Part shown: piece after piece, positions 27,184-35,818 of the stretch
Position numbering within the stretch: position 1 is the first letter of the stretch
How the letters are laid out: each line of letters starts with the position of its first letter
From: CAVSXS01 sp963767715
GTDB taxonomy: Bacteria > Chloroflexota > Ktedonobacteria > Ktedonobacterales > Ktedonobacteraceae
NCBI GenBank assembly: GCA_963767715.1
Contig: CAVYFA010000016.1
Location: 434,001-498,000, forward strand
Direction: 5' to 3'
DNA length: 64,000 nt
Notes under the pieces: model-generated
Told to the model about the DNA's origin: nothing
Seen by the model: the letters and a program-made list of their open reading frames with translations, nothing else
The model's database searches: none
Translations under genes and position numbers: made by a program

Positions 27184-28086
27184 GTGTTGGTGAAACAAAG
27201 CTCTACCCTGCCGGCCAGTCAACAGGAACAGGTGAATACCTACTTCCAGGCGCAGGCATCCTACTGGAAAGATATCTACACGACTGGCGGCAATCTCTCT
27301 GCCTACATCTACCAGCAACGCCAGGAGGCAGCGCTTGCCTGGATAGATACGTTGAAGCTCTCCCCCGGCGCTCAGGTTTTAGAAGTCGGCTGTGGCGCTG
27401 GCTTCCTGTCTATCCAGCTCGCTCAGCGCGGTTTCCATGTCCGTGCTATCAATTCGGCAGAGGCTATGCTCGACCAGGCCCGTCAGCATGCTGAAGCAGC
27501 AGGCGTGACGCTCTCCTTGAGCGGCGGCGATGTATGCTCCCTGGTATTTGACAGCGCTACCTTTGACCTGGTCGTCGCGCTTGGCGTCATCCCCTGGTTA
27601 GAGCATCCGGAGCGTGCCGTGCGTGAGATGGCTCGAGTCGTGAAGCCGGGCGGCCGTCTCATTATTTCCGCCGATAACCGTGCCCGTCTCAATGCTCTGC
27701 TTGACCCTACGCTGAACCCGCTGCTTGTGCCGCTCAAAAAAGGCGTCAAGCGCGTACTCGACCGTGTAGGTCTGCGCCGTCTCTCTTCGAGGGATACCGG
27801 CGCGGCTCTCCATTCCCGCCGCTTCATCAATCAGATCATCAGAGACGCAGGTCTTACGCCGGTGAGCCACAAAACGCTCGGCTTCGGACCGTTTACGTTC
27901 TTCCGCCTGAAGCTTGTACCCGATTCCCTGGGAACGCGCCTTCATCTCCTCTTGCAGTCCCTCGCTGATCGCGAGATGTTTATATTCCGTTCTACCGGTG
28001 TCCACTATCTTGTACTGACCGAGAAACCTGCGCGCTTGCCTAGCGCACTGGAAGGGGTCCCGGGATCAGATGCTATTACGGCGTAA
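27184..28086 (+). CDS. SAM-dependent methyltransferase (class I)
   Basis: 300 residues. Class I Rossmann methyltransferase with motif I VLEVGCGAGFLSIQLA, post-I acidic region INSAEAMLDQARQ, motif IV-like FDLVVALGVIPWLEH and VVKPGGRLIISADN. The C-terminal third (LDPTLNPLLVPLKKGVK...TGVHYLVLTEKP) is typical of methyltransferases acting on sugars or polyketide/isoprenoid-like small molecules. GTG start at 27184; a second GTG at 27190 has AGGA better placed. First intact gene of a tight plus-strand group with ComA, ComB and ATP-grasp (24-base gap to the next). Target unknown. Confidence 0.88.
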   Translation: MLVKQSSTLPASQQEQVNTYFQAQASYWKDIYTTGGNLSAYIYQQRQEAALAWIDTLKLSPGAQVLEVGCGAGFLSIQLAQRGFHVRAINSAEAMLDQARQHAEAAGVTLSLSGGDVCSLVFDSATFDLVVALGVIPWLEHPERAVREMARVVKPGGRLIISADNRARLNALLDPTLNPLLVPLKKGVKRVLDRVGLRRLSSRDTGAALHSRRFINQIIRDAGLTPVSHKTLGFGPFTFFRLKLVPDSLGTRLHLLLQSLADREMFIFRSTGVHYLVLTEKPARLPSALEGVPGSDAITA

Positions 28087-28110
28087 TCGCCAACATTGGA
28101 GGAATTGATC

Positions 28111-28932
28111 ATGAAAGATAGCAGCAGTCGACTAACTACGTGGGAATATCTGCGAATGATCGGCGTGGAGGAACTTCCACCATTGACCAGCCCGTTCGAT
28201 CCCGGCTACGACCCGGTCACGGTCGAAAGCCATATCGAGCAGAGCGCCCACCTGATGGTCGCCCTCAAAATTTCGATGGCCTGCTGGCAAGTCGCCAATG
28301 AGGATGCCACTCGCAAGAAGATCGCGGCGGCCCGCGCTCACAACGTCCCCGTCGTCACAGGCGGCGGTCCCTTCGAGGTTGCAGTGGCACAGGGTCAGCT
28401 CGAAGCCTACCTCGATCTGTGCGCCGGGCTTGGAGTCAATCGTATCGAATGCGGCGAGGGTTTTACCGAATTAACCCTCGAAGCGCGCACCATCGTGCAG
28501 ATGGCGAACGAGCGAGGGCTTGAAGTCCAGTACGAAATGGGCAAAAAACACGAGGGACCCTTCACCGAAGAATCTCTGGAAGAGGCCATCGCGCGCGGGC
28601 ACCGCTGGCTTGACGCCGGGGCGGTGCAGCTTATTGTAGAGGCCCGCGAAAGCGCCCGCGGGGTGGGCACATTCGGCAACGACGGCTCGTTGAACGCGGC
28701 CTATGCGGATCGCTTCGCCAACGAATTTGGGCTGGAGATCGCCATGTTCGAGGCCCCTAACAAGCCGAGCCAGTTCGCCTTCCTCGAGCACTTCGGCCCA
28801 CGTGTCCAGCTTTGCAACGTCCGCCTGGAGGAGCTGTTGCGCGTCGAAATCTTCCGGCGCGGTCTCCACTCGGACGCCTTTGAAATACCCAAACTTCGCC
28901 CCGCGCTTCCCGGAATTCAGGTCGGGAGATAG
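28111..28932 (+). CDS. comA: Phosphosulfolactate synthase (ComA family)
   Basis: 273 residues. The family joins sulfite to phosphoenolpyruvate, giving (2R)-phospho-3-sulfolactate, the first step to coenzyme M in methanogens and to sulfolactate in some bacteria; TIM barrel, Mg-dependent. Matching segments: VVTGGGPFEVAVAQGQLEAY, LGVNRIECGEGFTELTLE, VQYEMGKKHEGPF, and the C-terminal FGPRVQLCNVRLEELLRVE. ATG at 28111 chosen because GGAGG lies eight bases upstream (a TTG at 28096 would lie before that site). Eight bases separate it from ComB, so the two are almost surely co-translated. No sulfolactate dehydrogenase (ComC) follows, so coenzyme M is not the obvious product. Confidence 0.88.
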   Translation: MKDSSSRLTTWEYLRMIGVEELPPLTSPFDPGYDPVTVESHIEQSAHLMVALKISMACWQVANEDATRKKIAAARAHNVPVVTGGGPFEVAVAQGQLEAYLDLCAGLGVNRIECGEGFTELTLEARTIVQMANERGLEVQYEMGKKHEGPFTEESLEEAIARGHRWLDAGAVQLIVEARESARGVGTFGNDGSLNAAYADRFANEFGLEIAMFEAPNKPSQFAFLEHFGPRVQLCNVRLEELLRVEIFRRGLHSDAFEIPKLRPALPGIQVGR

Positions 28933-28940
28933 GAACTGCC

Positions 28941-29666
28941 ATGCCTAAAACGGTCGTGATCGATTGCTTTCCAGAATGCCTGCCGGCCTACCGCGACGGG
29001 TACGCCATCGTGGCGGTCGATGTCATCAGGGCCACCACGACGGTTGTCACCGGTGTCTCACTCGGTCGAAAATGTTTCCCCGCTCCCACGCTCGAAGCGG
29101 CGGTTCCGCTCGCTGCCCGCCTTCCCAATCCGCTCCTCGTCGGGGAGCTTGGCGGGAACATGCCGTATGGCTTCGACATGAATAACAGTCCGGCTGACCT
29201 GGCGCTAAGGACCGATATCCACCGCCCCATGCTGCTGCTCTCCACCTCGGGAACGCGCGTAATCTGCGGAGGGGCCGAATCCCAGTCTATGTACGTCGCT
29301 TGCCTCAGGAACTATACCGTGACCGCCAGCTACCTGGCGGCCCACCATCCTAGAGTCGCCGTGATTGGCGCTGGCGCACGAAACGAGTTCCGCGAGGAAG
29401 ATCAACTGTGCTGCGCATGGATCGCTGAACTGCTCCTCGCTTCCGGCTATCGTCCAGAGAATGCTTCAACCGCGGAAATCATCGAACGCTGGAGCAGCAA
29501 ACCTGCGCATTCCATCAGTGTTGGCCCGAGCGCTGATTACCTGCGTAATAGCGGGCAGGTCAAAGATCTCGAATTCATCCTGGCGCATGTCGATGACCTC
29601 GATGAAGTGTATAGATTCGAGCGAGGGCAGGTGCTAAAAGAGGCGCCGGAATTCGCTCTGATCTGA
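28941..29666 (+). CDS. comB: 2-phosphosulfolactate phosphatase (ComB family)
   Basis: 241 residues. Hydrolyses phosphosulfolactate to sulfolactate; Mg-dependent, unrelated to HAD phosphatases. Family motifs: VAVDVIRATTTV near residue 30, LLVGELGGNMPYGFDMNNSP around 75-95, LLLSTSGTRVI, VAVIGAGARNEFREEDQLCCA with the acidic residues near the metal site. ATG at 28941 with AGGAA upstream. Together with the preceding gene it forms a complete PEP plus sulfite to sulfolactate route. The next gene, an ATP-grasp ligase 16 bases on, could activate the sulfolactate carboxylate. Confidence 0.88.
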   Translation: MPKTVVIDCFPECLPAYRDGYAIVAVDVIRATTTVVTGVSLGRKCFPAPTLEAAVPLAARLPNPLLVGELGGNMPYGFDMNNSPADLALRTDIHRPMLLLSTSGTRVICGGAESQSMYVACLRNYTVTASYLAAHHPRVAVIGAGARNEFREEDQLCCAWIAELLLASGYRPENASTAEIIERWSSKPAHSISVGPSADYLRNSGQVKDLEFILAHVDDLDEVYRFERGQVLKEAPEFALI

Positions 29667-29682
29667 AGGGAAACATACGTAT

Positions 29683-30990
29683 ATGGAAGCTAGTAGGCAA
29701 AAGCCCCTTGCGGCCCATCCTGTAAAAGATGGTTTGAACACCTCTGTTCCCGTGGTCGTAATCGCTCCAGGGTTTCATGGACACGCGATTGCCCGCAGTC
29801 TGGGTCGCCTGGGCGTTTCCGTTTATGGCGTTCACGCCGATAGCCGTTCTCCGGCTGCCCGGTCTCGTTACTGGCGGAAAAATTACTTCTGGGATATTGA
29901 GAAGGCGGCTCCAGAAGATTCCGTGGACTGGCTGCTCCAGCTCGGTAAGAAGATCGGATCTCGCCCGATTCTCATCCCGACCGACGATGATAGCTGTGTC
30001 TTTGTAGCCGATCATGCAGATGCCTTGAAGGAGGGCTTTCTCTTTCCGGATCAGCCTGCCGGGCTTGCCCGCTCGCTCTCCAGCAAACAGAGTATGTATT
30101 ATCTCTGTAAAAAATACTCGATGCCAACTCCAGAGACCGTTTTTCCCCGTAACCGTGATGATGTCATCGAGTTCATTAAAGACGCTACCTTTCCGGTCAT
30201 GCTCAAGGGCATCAATACCGTAACCCTGCTGAAACGGACCGGGATGAGGATGGTCGTCGTCAAAGACGCGCAGAGCCTCCTCAGGCGCTATGAGGAGATG
30301 GAAACGCCCGATACTCCCAATCTTATGTTGCAAGAGTATATTCCGGGCGGTTCAGAGATGATTTGGATGTTCGATGGATACTTCGATGCCGAATCATCCT
30401 GCCTCTACGGCATCACGGCCAAGAAGATCCGCCAGTATCCTCCTTATTCTGGTGTTACCAGCCTCGGCATCTGTGTAGCAAACGATGCCGTGGAGAGGCA
30501 GACAATCGACTTCATGAAGGCCATCGGCTATCAGGGCATCCTGGACCTCGGCTACAAATACGATTTAAGAACAGACGAGTATAAGCTGTTGGATGTCAAT
30601 CCACGCGTCGGTACAACCTTTCGTCTCTTCGTCGATACGCTGGGCATGGACGTGGTGCGCGCCCTCTACCTGGATCTGACAGGCCGACCGGTCGTCACGG
30701 GGGCGCCTCGCGAAGGTCGGAAATGGGTGGTCGAGAATTTCGACCTGGTCTCGTCCCCGACCTACTGCCGCGATGACAAATTGAGTCTGTGGAAGTGGAT
30801 GCGCACTTATAAAGGTGTGCAAGAGACGGCCTGGTTCGCCCGCGACGACCCGGCCCCCTTCTTCATGATGGGCTGGAGTTCGTTGCTCTGGACATTCAAG
30901 CGCCTCTTCGCCAGATTCCGCAAGCCGCGTTCTCTCCAGTCCGTTCCCGAAGAAAGCAAACAACTGGTGCGTCCCGGCACGACACTGTAA
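29683..30990 (+). CDS. ATP-grasp carboxylate ligase
   Basis: 435 residues. N-terminal Rossmann-like pre-ATP domain (VVVIAPGFHGHAIARSLGRLGV), then the ATP-grasp fold: KYSMPTPETVFP, FPVMLKGINTV (Lys for ATP), MLQEYIPGGSEMIW, and the Mg-binding end YKLLDVNPRVGTTF with Asp/Asn. The family forms an acyl phosphate and couples it to an amine or thiol. The GFHGHAIARSLGR opening is shared by unassigned ATP-grasp proteins found in glycan and peptidoglycan-modification loci. Its place directly after ComA and ComB makes sulfolactate a candidate acid, but an amino acid substrate is equally possible. AAGGG-type ribosome-binding site. C-terminal 60 residues basic, possibly membrane-associated (WMFDGY is internal, not an anchor). 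Confidence 0.85.
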   Translation: MEASRQKPLAAHPVKDGLNTSVPVVVIAPGFHGHAIARSLGRLGVSVYGVHADSRSPAARSRYWRKNYFWDIEKAAPEDSVDWLLQLGKKIGSRPILIPTDDDSCVFVADHADALKEGFLFPDQPAGLARSLSSKQSMYYLCKKYSMPTPETVFPRNRDDVIEFIKDATFPVMLKGINTVTLLKRTGMRMVVVKDAQSLLRRYEEMETPDTPNLMLQEYIPGGSEMIWMFDGYFDAESSCLYGITAKKIRQYPPYSGVTSLGICVANDAVERQTIDFMKAIGYQGILDLGYKYDLRTDEYKLLDVNPRVGTTFRLFVDTLGMDVVRALYLDLTGRPVVTGAPREGRKWVVENFDLVSSPTYCRDDKLSLWKWMRTYKGVQETAWFARDDPAPFFMMGWSSLLWTFKRLFARFRKPRSLQSVPEESKQLVRPGTTL

Positions 30991-31012
30991 TGCACCTGGC
31001 GCTCCAGGGCGT

Positions 31013-32137
31013 ATGGAGAAGCTGTATCGTTGGAGACAAATGAGCAGAATAACGAAGCAGAAAGAAGATGAGTCTTCTATACATGACTCGAGACCAAGAG
31101 AAGGTCTCGGTGCTGAGTATGGTATGAGTTCTAAATTAAACTTGAAATTTCTCGTAATGGCCTGGGCGAGCCACTCCTTACGAGTATTTAGCATGGCGGA
31201 TGAACTTGGTGGGAAGGCCAGCCTGCAATATGAGGCACGTCTGACCGGCCTCTGGTTAACGCCATTGCGCTACCTGGTGCAGTCCTGGAACACCTGGTCT
31301 CTCCTCGAGCGCGAGCGACCAGACATTGCCATAATACAAAATCCTCCCATTTTTGCTCCTCTTGTTGTGGCGATATGGTGCCGGCTGCGGGGTCGGCGGT
31401 CGCCCTCCAGGAAGCGAGCGGGCTACGTTATAGACGCTCATACGGCTTCCTTTCACCACCCTTTCTGGCGCTGGGCGCATCCGTTCCTCCGCCTGCTGGC
31501 TCGACGAGCGCTCGTGACATTGGTTACTGATGATGCCGCCTTAAAGATGTTAGAGAACTGGGGCGCCAGGGGCCTTTTCCTCCCGAATGGACTTCCCACT
31601 CTCAATCCACCTACCGGTCCGATTGGTTCTGTGGGAGAGATGCGCGTTGCTGTCATCAACACCTTTGATTCTGTCGAGCCGATGGATGAGCTTTTTGCTG
31701 CTGCCCGGCTTTTGCCACAGGTTACTTTTTACGTTACTGGGGATCCCAGGCGCGCTGCTCAAGGTTTGCTGGAACAGAAACCCGAAAACGTAATCCTGAC
31801 CGGCTTTTTGCGAGGAGGCGATTATACTGCACTGCTCAAAAATGTCCATGGCGTTGTCATTTTGACAACGGAGCCAAACGACCTGAGTTGTGCTGCCTAT
31901 GAAGCTCTGGTGATGGAGAAACCTGTTGTTGCCTCCGATGGACGAGAAATGCGGCGTTTTTACACACACGGCTTTATCTTTGTGAAGAACACACCTGAGT
32001 CTATAGCCCAGGGTGTAAAACAAATGCTGGGGGATCGGGCAACACTTACACAGGAGATTATTGTTATGCGATCGGTGTTTGAAAGCAAACGACAACCTCA
32101 ATTTAACGAATTTGTTGCTACGCTAAATAGCGTCTAA
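31013..32137 (+). CDS. Glycosyltransferase (GT-B fold, family 4-like)
   Basis: 374 residues. N-terminal domain contains FLVMAWASHSLRVFSMADELGG, IAIIQNPPIFAPLVV, YVIDAHTASFHHPFW; C-terminal domain has VTFYVTGDPRRA, VILTGFLRGGDYTALLKNVHGVVILTTEPNDLSCAAYEALVMEKPVV, the usual acceptor/donor signature of GT4-type enzymes. The DAH and PP residues resemble the mannosyl/galactosyl transferases of capsule loci, sugar unknown. Start not certain: ATG 31013, 31040 or 31124. The second half, like the next gene, is AT-richer than ComA/ComB. 22 bases after the ATP-grasp gene, hence same operon. Confidence 0.85.
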   Translation: MEKLYRWRQMSRITKQKEDESSIHDSRPREGLGAEYGMSSKLNLKFLVMAWASHSLRVFSMADELGGKASLQYEARLTGLWLTPLRYLVQSWNTWSLLERERPDIAIIQNPPIFAPLVVAIWCRLRGRRSPSRKRAGYVIDAHTASFHHPFWRWAHPFLRLLARRALVTLVTDDAALKMLENWGARGLFLPNGLPTLNPPTGPIGSVGEMRVAVINTFDSVEPMDELFAAARLLPQVTFYVTGDPRRAAQGLLEQKPENVILTGFLRGGDYTALLKNVHGVVILTTEPNDLSCAAYEALVMEKPVVASDGREMRRFYTHGFIFVKNTPESIAQGVKQMLGDRATLTQEIIVMRSVFESKRQPQFNEFVATLNSV

Positions 32138-32193
32138 GGTTCCACTTTGATCAAATTTGAACATCATGGAAAAGGAAAGAAGGAAAACAGACG

Positions 32194-32799
32194 TTGGAGC
32201 CAATCAACACCTATTTAAGCGAGCTTGAGCAGTTGCTACGGTCCATCTCGCTTCGACATCTTGAAGAAATTCTGGACTTGCTTGAACAAGCCTATCGGAA
32301 CGAGTGTCGGATCTTCATCATGGGAAATGGCGGGAGTGCAGCGACTGCCTCACATTTTGCGCTTGACCTGTCAAAGAATACGATCATGCCAGGGGCCCTT
32401 CGTCTGAAAGCCATTTCATTGACGGATCATGTGCCATTAATTACGGCCTGGAGCAATGATACAGCATACGAACATATCTTTGCAGAGCAGTTAGCCAGTT
32501 TGATTCAGCCTGGCGATGTTGTTATTGGCATTAGCACCAGCGGTAATTCGCCAAATGTGATAAATGCACTCTGTCTTGCAAAGCGCTCGCATGCTGCTAC
32601 TATTGGCCTCCTGGGTGCGAAAGGTGGTAAGATCAAGGATATAGTGGATGTGTATCTACTTGCGCCCGGTCAGAATATCGAGCAAGAAGAAGACGCTCAC
32701 TTGATTCTAGCCCATATCATTACACGTCATATGCGTGCAGTTATATCTAATATGGTAGCCGCATGCGCTATGCCTCCCCTGGGGCTAGTGCGAAGCTAA
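32194..32799 (+). CDS. SIS-domain phosphosugar isomerase, GmhA-like
   Basis: 201 residues. Sedoheptulose-7-phosphate isomerase family: GNGGSAATASHFALDLSK (phosphate-binding Ser), VVIGISTSGNSPNV, LGAKGGKIKDIVDVYLLA, and the C-terminal EDAHLILAHIITRHM with the catalytic His. The position usually holding the catalytic Glu (AAEL) is Asp here (ALDL), so either a shifted mechanism or another phosphosugar is possible. Product would feed ADP- or GDP-heptose synthesis for surface glycans; no hldE/hddA homologue is seen nearby. TTG start, preceded by AAGGAA. Last gene of the plus block; converges on the ligase-flippase fusion ten bases away. Confidence 0.85.
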   Translation: MEPINTYLSELEQLLRSISLRHLEEILDLLEQAYRNECRIFIMGNGGSAATASHFALDLSKNTIMPGALRLKAISLTDHVPLITAWSNDTAYEHIFAEQLASLIQPGDVVIGISTSGNSPNVINALCLAKRSHAATIGLLGAKGGKIKDIVDVYLLAPGQNIEQEEDAHLILAHIITRHMRAVISNMVAACAMPPLGLVRS

Positions 32800-32808
32800 T
32801 CCCACCAT

Positions 32809-35790
32809 TTAGCTTATGGCCTCATCGGTGCCGGACGTTGTCTCCTTCTGGCGGGGCTTCTTCAGTGTCACCGTCGCGAGCGACGGGTCTGTTACATCCA
32901 TAAACTGCTGAGGCTCAGAGGCCGCGTTGTTTCCACCTTTACGTAAGAAGCGCCAGGTTTTGTACTGCATGATGACCGTAGCGAGGGCCGCGCCAACAGT
33001 GAAGGCCAGGCTGGCTCCGATAGCGCCTCTCCAGGAGACGAACCAGTAACCGAGTACGCCGGTGCTGACCATAGCCACTACCATCGCTTGAGCCGCCAGG
33101 TTTGGTTGCCCGCGCCCGATTAAGAAGCCCTCTAGTACAGTATTCACCGAGACGATACACATTCCGACGCTCAATATCACCAGGGGGCCATACGCATCGA
33201 TGTAGCCGCGTCCAAAGATCAGGCTAATTACTTTCTGGCCCCAGATATCTACGATGGCGAAACCGGTGAGTGAGACGAGCAGGGCGATAAATATACCGCC
33301 CGCCAGGTAACGCAGGCTCTTACTCAAGTTCGCAGCAGCCACGCGCGGCATCAACACCAGGGTAATTGCCGACGGGACGAAAACGTAGAGTTGGCCCAGC
33401 GTCTTTGCCGCTGCATAGCTTCCGGCCGCATTCGGGGCAAGGTTTTCAACCAGGAGCAGATCGATACCGAACCAGATGGCAAATGCTCCGCTGGATACTA
33501 TCATGGGAATCGCAAAACGCGTTATTTCTAGCAGCACTCGCTTCGAAATGAGACGGAAGTGAAATCGCAGAGGCATAGGACGAAATAGCTCTATGGCGAG
33601 GGGCGCGAGATTGGCGAGACCCCAGATCACGATGGCTGCCATAGCCGAATGTATGTGAAGAAAACCGAATACCACGATTAACGCTGCTATCAGCGCGACA
33701 TTGTTGATAAGATAGGTAAGGCTCATTTTCCACGCGCTATTTACTCCACGTGCCAGTCCCAGGTAAAAGTAGAAGCCTGTCAGTCCGATAATACAACTGA
33801 TCGCTCCAATGTTGAGGGAATGTAATACTGCCAGGAGCGGAACCGAGACAAGCACGGTAAGAACCAGCAGGAGAACAATGCCAACTATCCCATTCGTAAA
33901 GTAGCGATCCTGAGCCTCTTCGTCATCTGGGTAAGCCGCCAGGGAACGAGCTATACTATTTGGATAGGTACTCGCAGCAATCGTAATAATGCCTGCCAGC
34001 GTGACCACGTAGCGGAAGAAACCGAAATCATCAGGTACCAGGAAGCGGGCCAGCAAGGTCGAAAAGAGCAGCCCCAGTACTCGCGCTATCGTCGAGCCAG
34101 CGCCGACCAGTACCGAGTCTTTCAGGAAGCGCCAGTCCAGAAACCGACTTAACTTGCCGAAACGCTGTCCAACCCACTCCGGCTGGTATATGCTTGACCA
34201 GGTATAGTCTGGCAGCAGGCTCTGAGCTGCGAACGAGAAAACTTCATTATCCACCCTTCCCTCTCCCAGAGGGTTGTGACGGCCAACTCCGGCGCTGCGT
34301 TTCCGCCAACCACCCGCCCCGCCTATCCTCTCCTTATGGGTCCCCACCCCTTCCTTGAGCTGCCACGTCGCTACGACGATTGCAAGCAGCATCCACAGCA
34401 CCTGTGTGCCACCGACATACGTAAAATACTCTCCGGACACGTTCATCACGCTGAGCGCCACCAGGATAGCAAACAGCGCAATGGCCACAACTTGTCCAGG
34501 ATCCTTATCCTTACGTTTGATATGCCGCCAGCAGGCGTAACCGGCCACCCCGATCAGAAGTAGATAGCCGAAGAAATAAAACAGGCCCCCTCGTAGTAAC
34601 GTGAGGAAATACTGCGATTCCTCGGCTGGCCACAGAGCGAGCACCGCGGGAGCGGGCCCATAGCCGAAGAGGAGATTTTGCCCGATAGCGGGGAGGAATA
34701 TATCCTTCCAGAGCATGACCCTGAACGCAAGCGACTGTGGCAACAGTCCTTGAGCTGCTCCTGCCCCCAGCTCATCGTTGAGGCGAGCCGAGAGAAACGG
34801 CTGGAAGATGATCGCGGCCAGCGCGACGCCAATCGCAATATAGATAATCGGTTTTGGTATGCGCCGCATCAATACAAACACGACGAGCACTCCTACTACC
34901 AGGCCGATCCAGGCCGCAAAGGTTCCCGTTAGAATCAAAGCGATACTATCAAATATGAAGGTTGCCCACAGCAGCACCGGAGCAATCTTTAAGCGCGGCC
35001 GCGAAATGTAGCAGGTGATGGCCAGAATCAGCGTGAAAGTGAGGTAGGCTCCCAGGCCGCTATAATGCTGCAATGTCGAGGTGATGCGGGCGTAGGTTGA
35101 GGATGGATCGGTACCATCCGAGACTGGTGGGTAATAGGTCAGAATGAAGCGATTAACGGCGGGCACGATCTTCTGCAATATGCCAATGATCGAGACAATG
35201 ATGCTGGCAATGAAGGTGAGTTTGAGGATGGGGATGATCTGCCTTTCTGAAGAGACCACCCCGACCACGATGCGATACAACACGTAATACTGGATTGGCC
35301 CCAGCAGGGTTTGCAACGACGAGTCGCCATAGAGAGGATCGACGGCGTTAAGGTTGAGGCTCCCCCCATTATAATAAAGGACCAGCACTGGAAAGACCGC
35401 CTCACCCAGCACAAATAGCAGAAAAGCCAGGTCGACGGCTGACAGCCGGATTTTCCCCAGGCGCGTAGGTCTGGCAACGGCGAATAGCAGGAATCCAAGC
35501 AGGAGCAGCGCCTGGCTGACGCGTAACAATGGTATTACAGCCCCTCTGGCAAGTCCTCCCGTCAGTGGAAGAATAAGCGTCAGACCATAGACGATGAGGA
35601 TCGGCCGGGGAGCTACGAGCGCGAGCAGGAGAATCAGCAGGCTGATCATCACTCCTATGAGAGGATTGAAGCTGGCAACCCCGGCCAGAACGGCCACCAG
35701 TACCAGTCCACCTGTGATAAGCCAGCGCACCTTATCAACGCGCTTCGCGATCGGGCTGCTCAACCATGACAGGTTATCGGCTCTTTCCAT
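32809..35790 (-). CDS. Fused O-antigen ligase/polymerase-like and Wzx-type flippase membrane protein
   Basis: 993 residues and about 24 membrane segments. Residues 1-475: twelve or so hydrophobic helices in the pattern of the O-antigen ligase/Wzy superfamily (RPILIVYGLTLILPLTGG, the long loop around YPPVSDGTDPSSTYARITSTLQ, GIATFAAWIGL-type segments). Residues 480-545: soluble linker (TWQLKEGVGTHKERIGGAGG). Residues 545-965: polysaccharide transport protein/MATE-like flippase (GSTIARVLGLLFSTLLARFL, DDFGFFRYVVTLAG, LMPRVAAANLSKSL). One chain would thus flip the lipid-linked unit and polymerise it or ligate it to a carrier. Reading is continuous without a frameshift. 28 bases after the BY-kinase gene, so co-transcribed with it. 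Possible annotation artefact excluded as far as the sequence shows. Confidence 0.88.
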   Translation of the reverse strand: MERADNLSWLSSPIAKRVDKVRWLITGGLVLVAVLAGVASFNPLIGVMISLLILLLALVAPRPILIVYGLTLILPLTGGLARGAVIPLLRVSQALLLLGFLLFAVARPTRLGKIRLSAVDLAFLLFVLGEAVFPVLVLYYNGGSLNLNAVDPLYGDSSLQTLLGPIQYYVLYRIVVGVVSSERQIIPILKLTFIASIIVSIIGILQKIVPAVNRFILTYYPPVSDGTDPSSTYARITSTLQHYSGLGAYLTFTLILAITCYISRPRLKIAPVLLWATFIFDSIALILTGTFAAWIGLVVGVLVVFVLMRRIPKPIIYIAIGVALAAIIFQPFLSARLNDELGAGAAQGLLPQSLAFRVMLWKDIFLPAIGQNLLFGYGPAPAVLALWPAEESQYFLTLLRGGLFYFFGYLLLIGVAGYACWRHIKRKDKDPGQVVAIALFAILVALSVMNVSGEYFTYVGGTQVLWMLLAIVVATWQLKEGVGTHKERIGGAGGWRKRSAGVGRHNPLGEGRVDNEVFSFAAQSLLPDYTWSSIYQPEWVGQRFGKLSRFLDWRFLKDSVLVGAGSTIARVLGLLFSTLLARFLVPDDFGFFRYVVTLAGIITIAASTYPNSIARSLAAYPDDEEAQDRYFTNGIVGIVLLLVLTVLVSVPLLAVLHSLNIGAISCIIGLTGFYFYLGLARGVNSAWKMSLTYLINNVALIAALIVVFGFLHIHSAMAAIVIWGLANLAPLAIELFRPMPLRFHFRLISKRVLLEITRFAIPMIVSSGAFAIWFGIDLLLVENLAPNAAGSYAAAKTLGQLYVFVPSAITLVLMPRVAAANLSKSLRYLAGGIFIALLVSLTGFAIVDIWGQKVISLIFGRGYIDAYGPLVILSVGMCIVSVNTVLEGFLIGRGQPNLAAQAMVVAMVSTGVLGYWFVSWRGAIGASLAFTVGAALATVIMQYKTWRFLRKGGNNAASEPQQFMDVTDPSLATVTLKKPRQKETTSGTDEAIS

Positions 35791-35818
35791 CGTTTATCCT
35801 GCTCGCATCTACCTGGTT

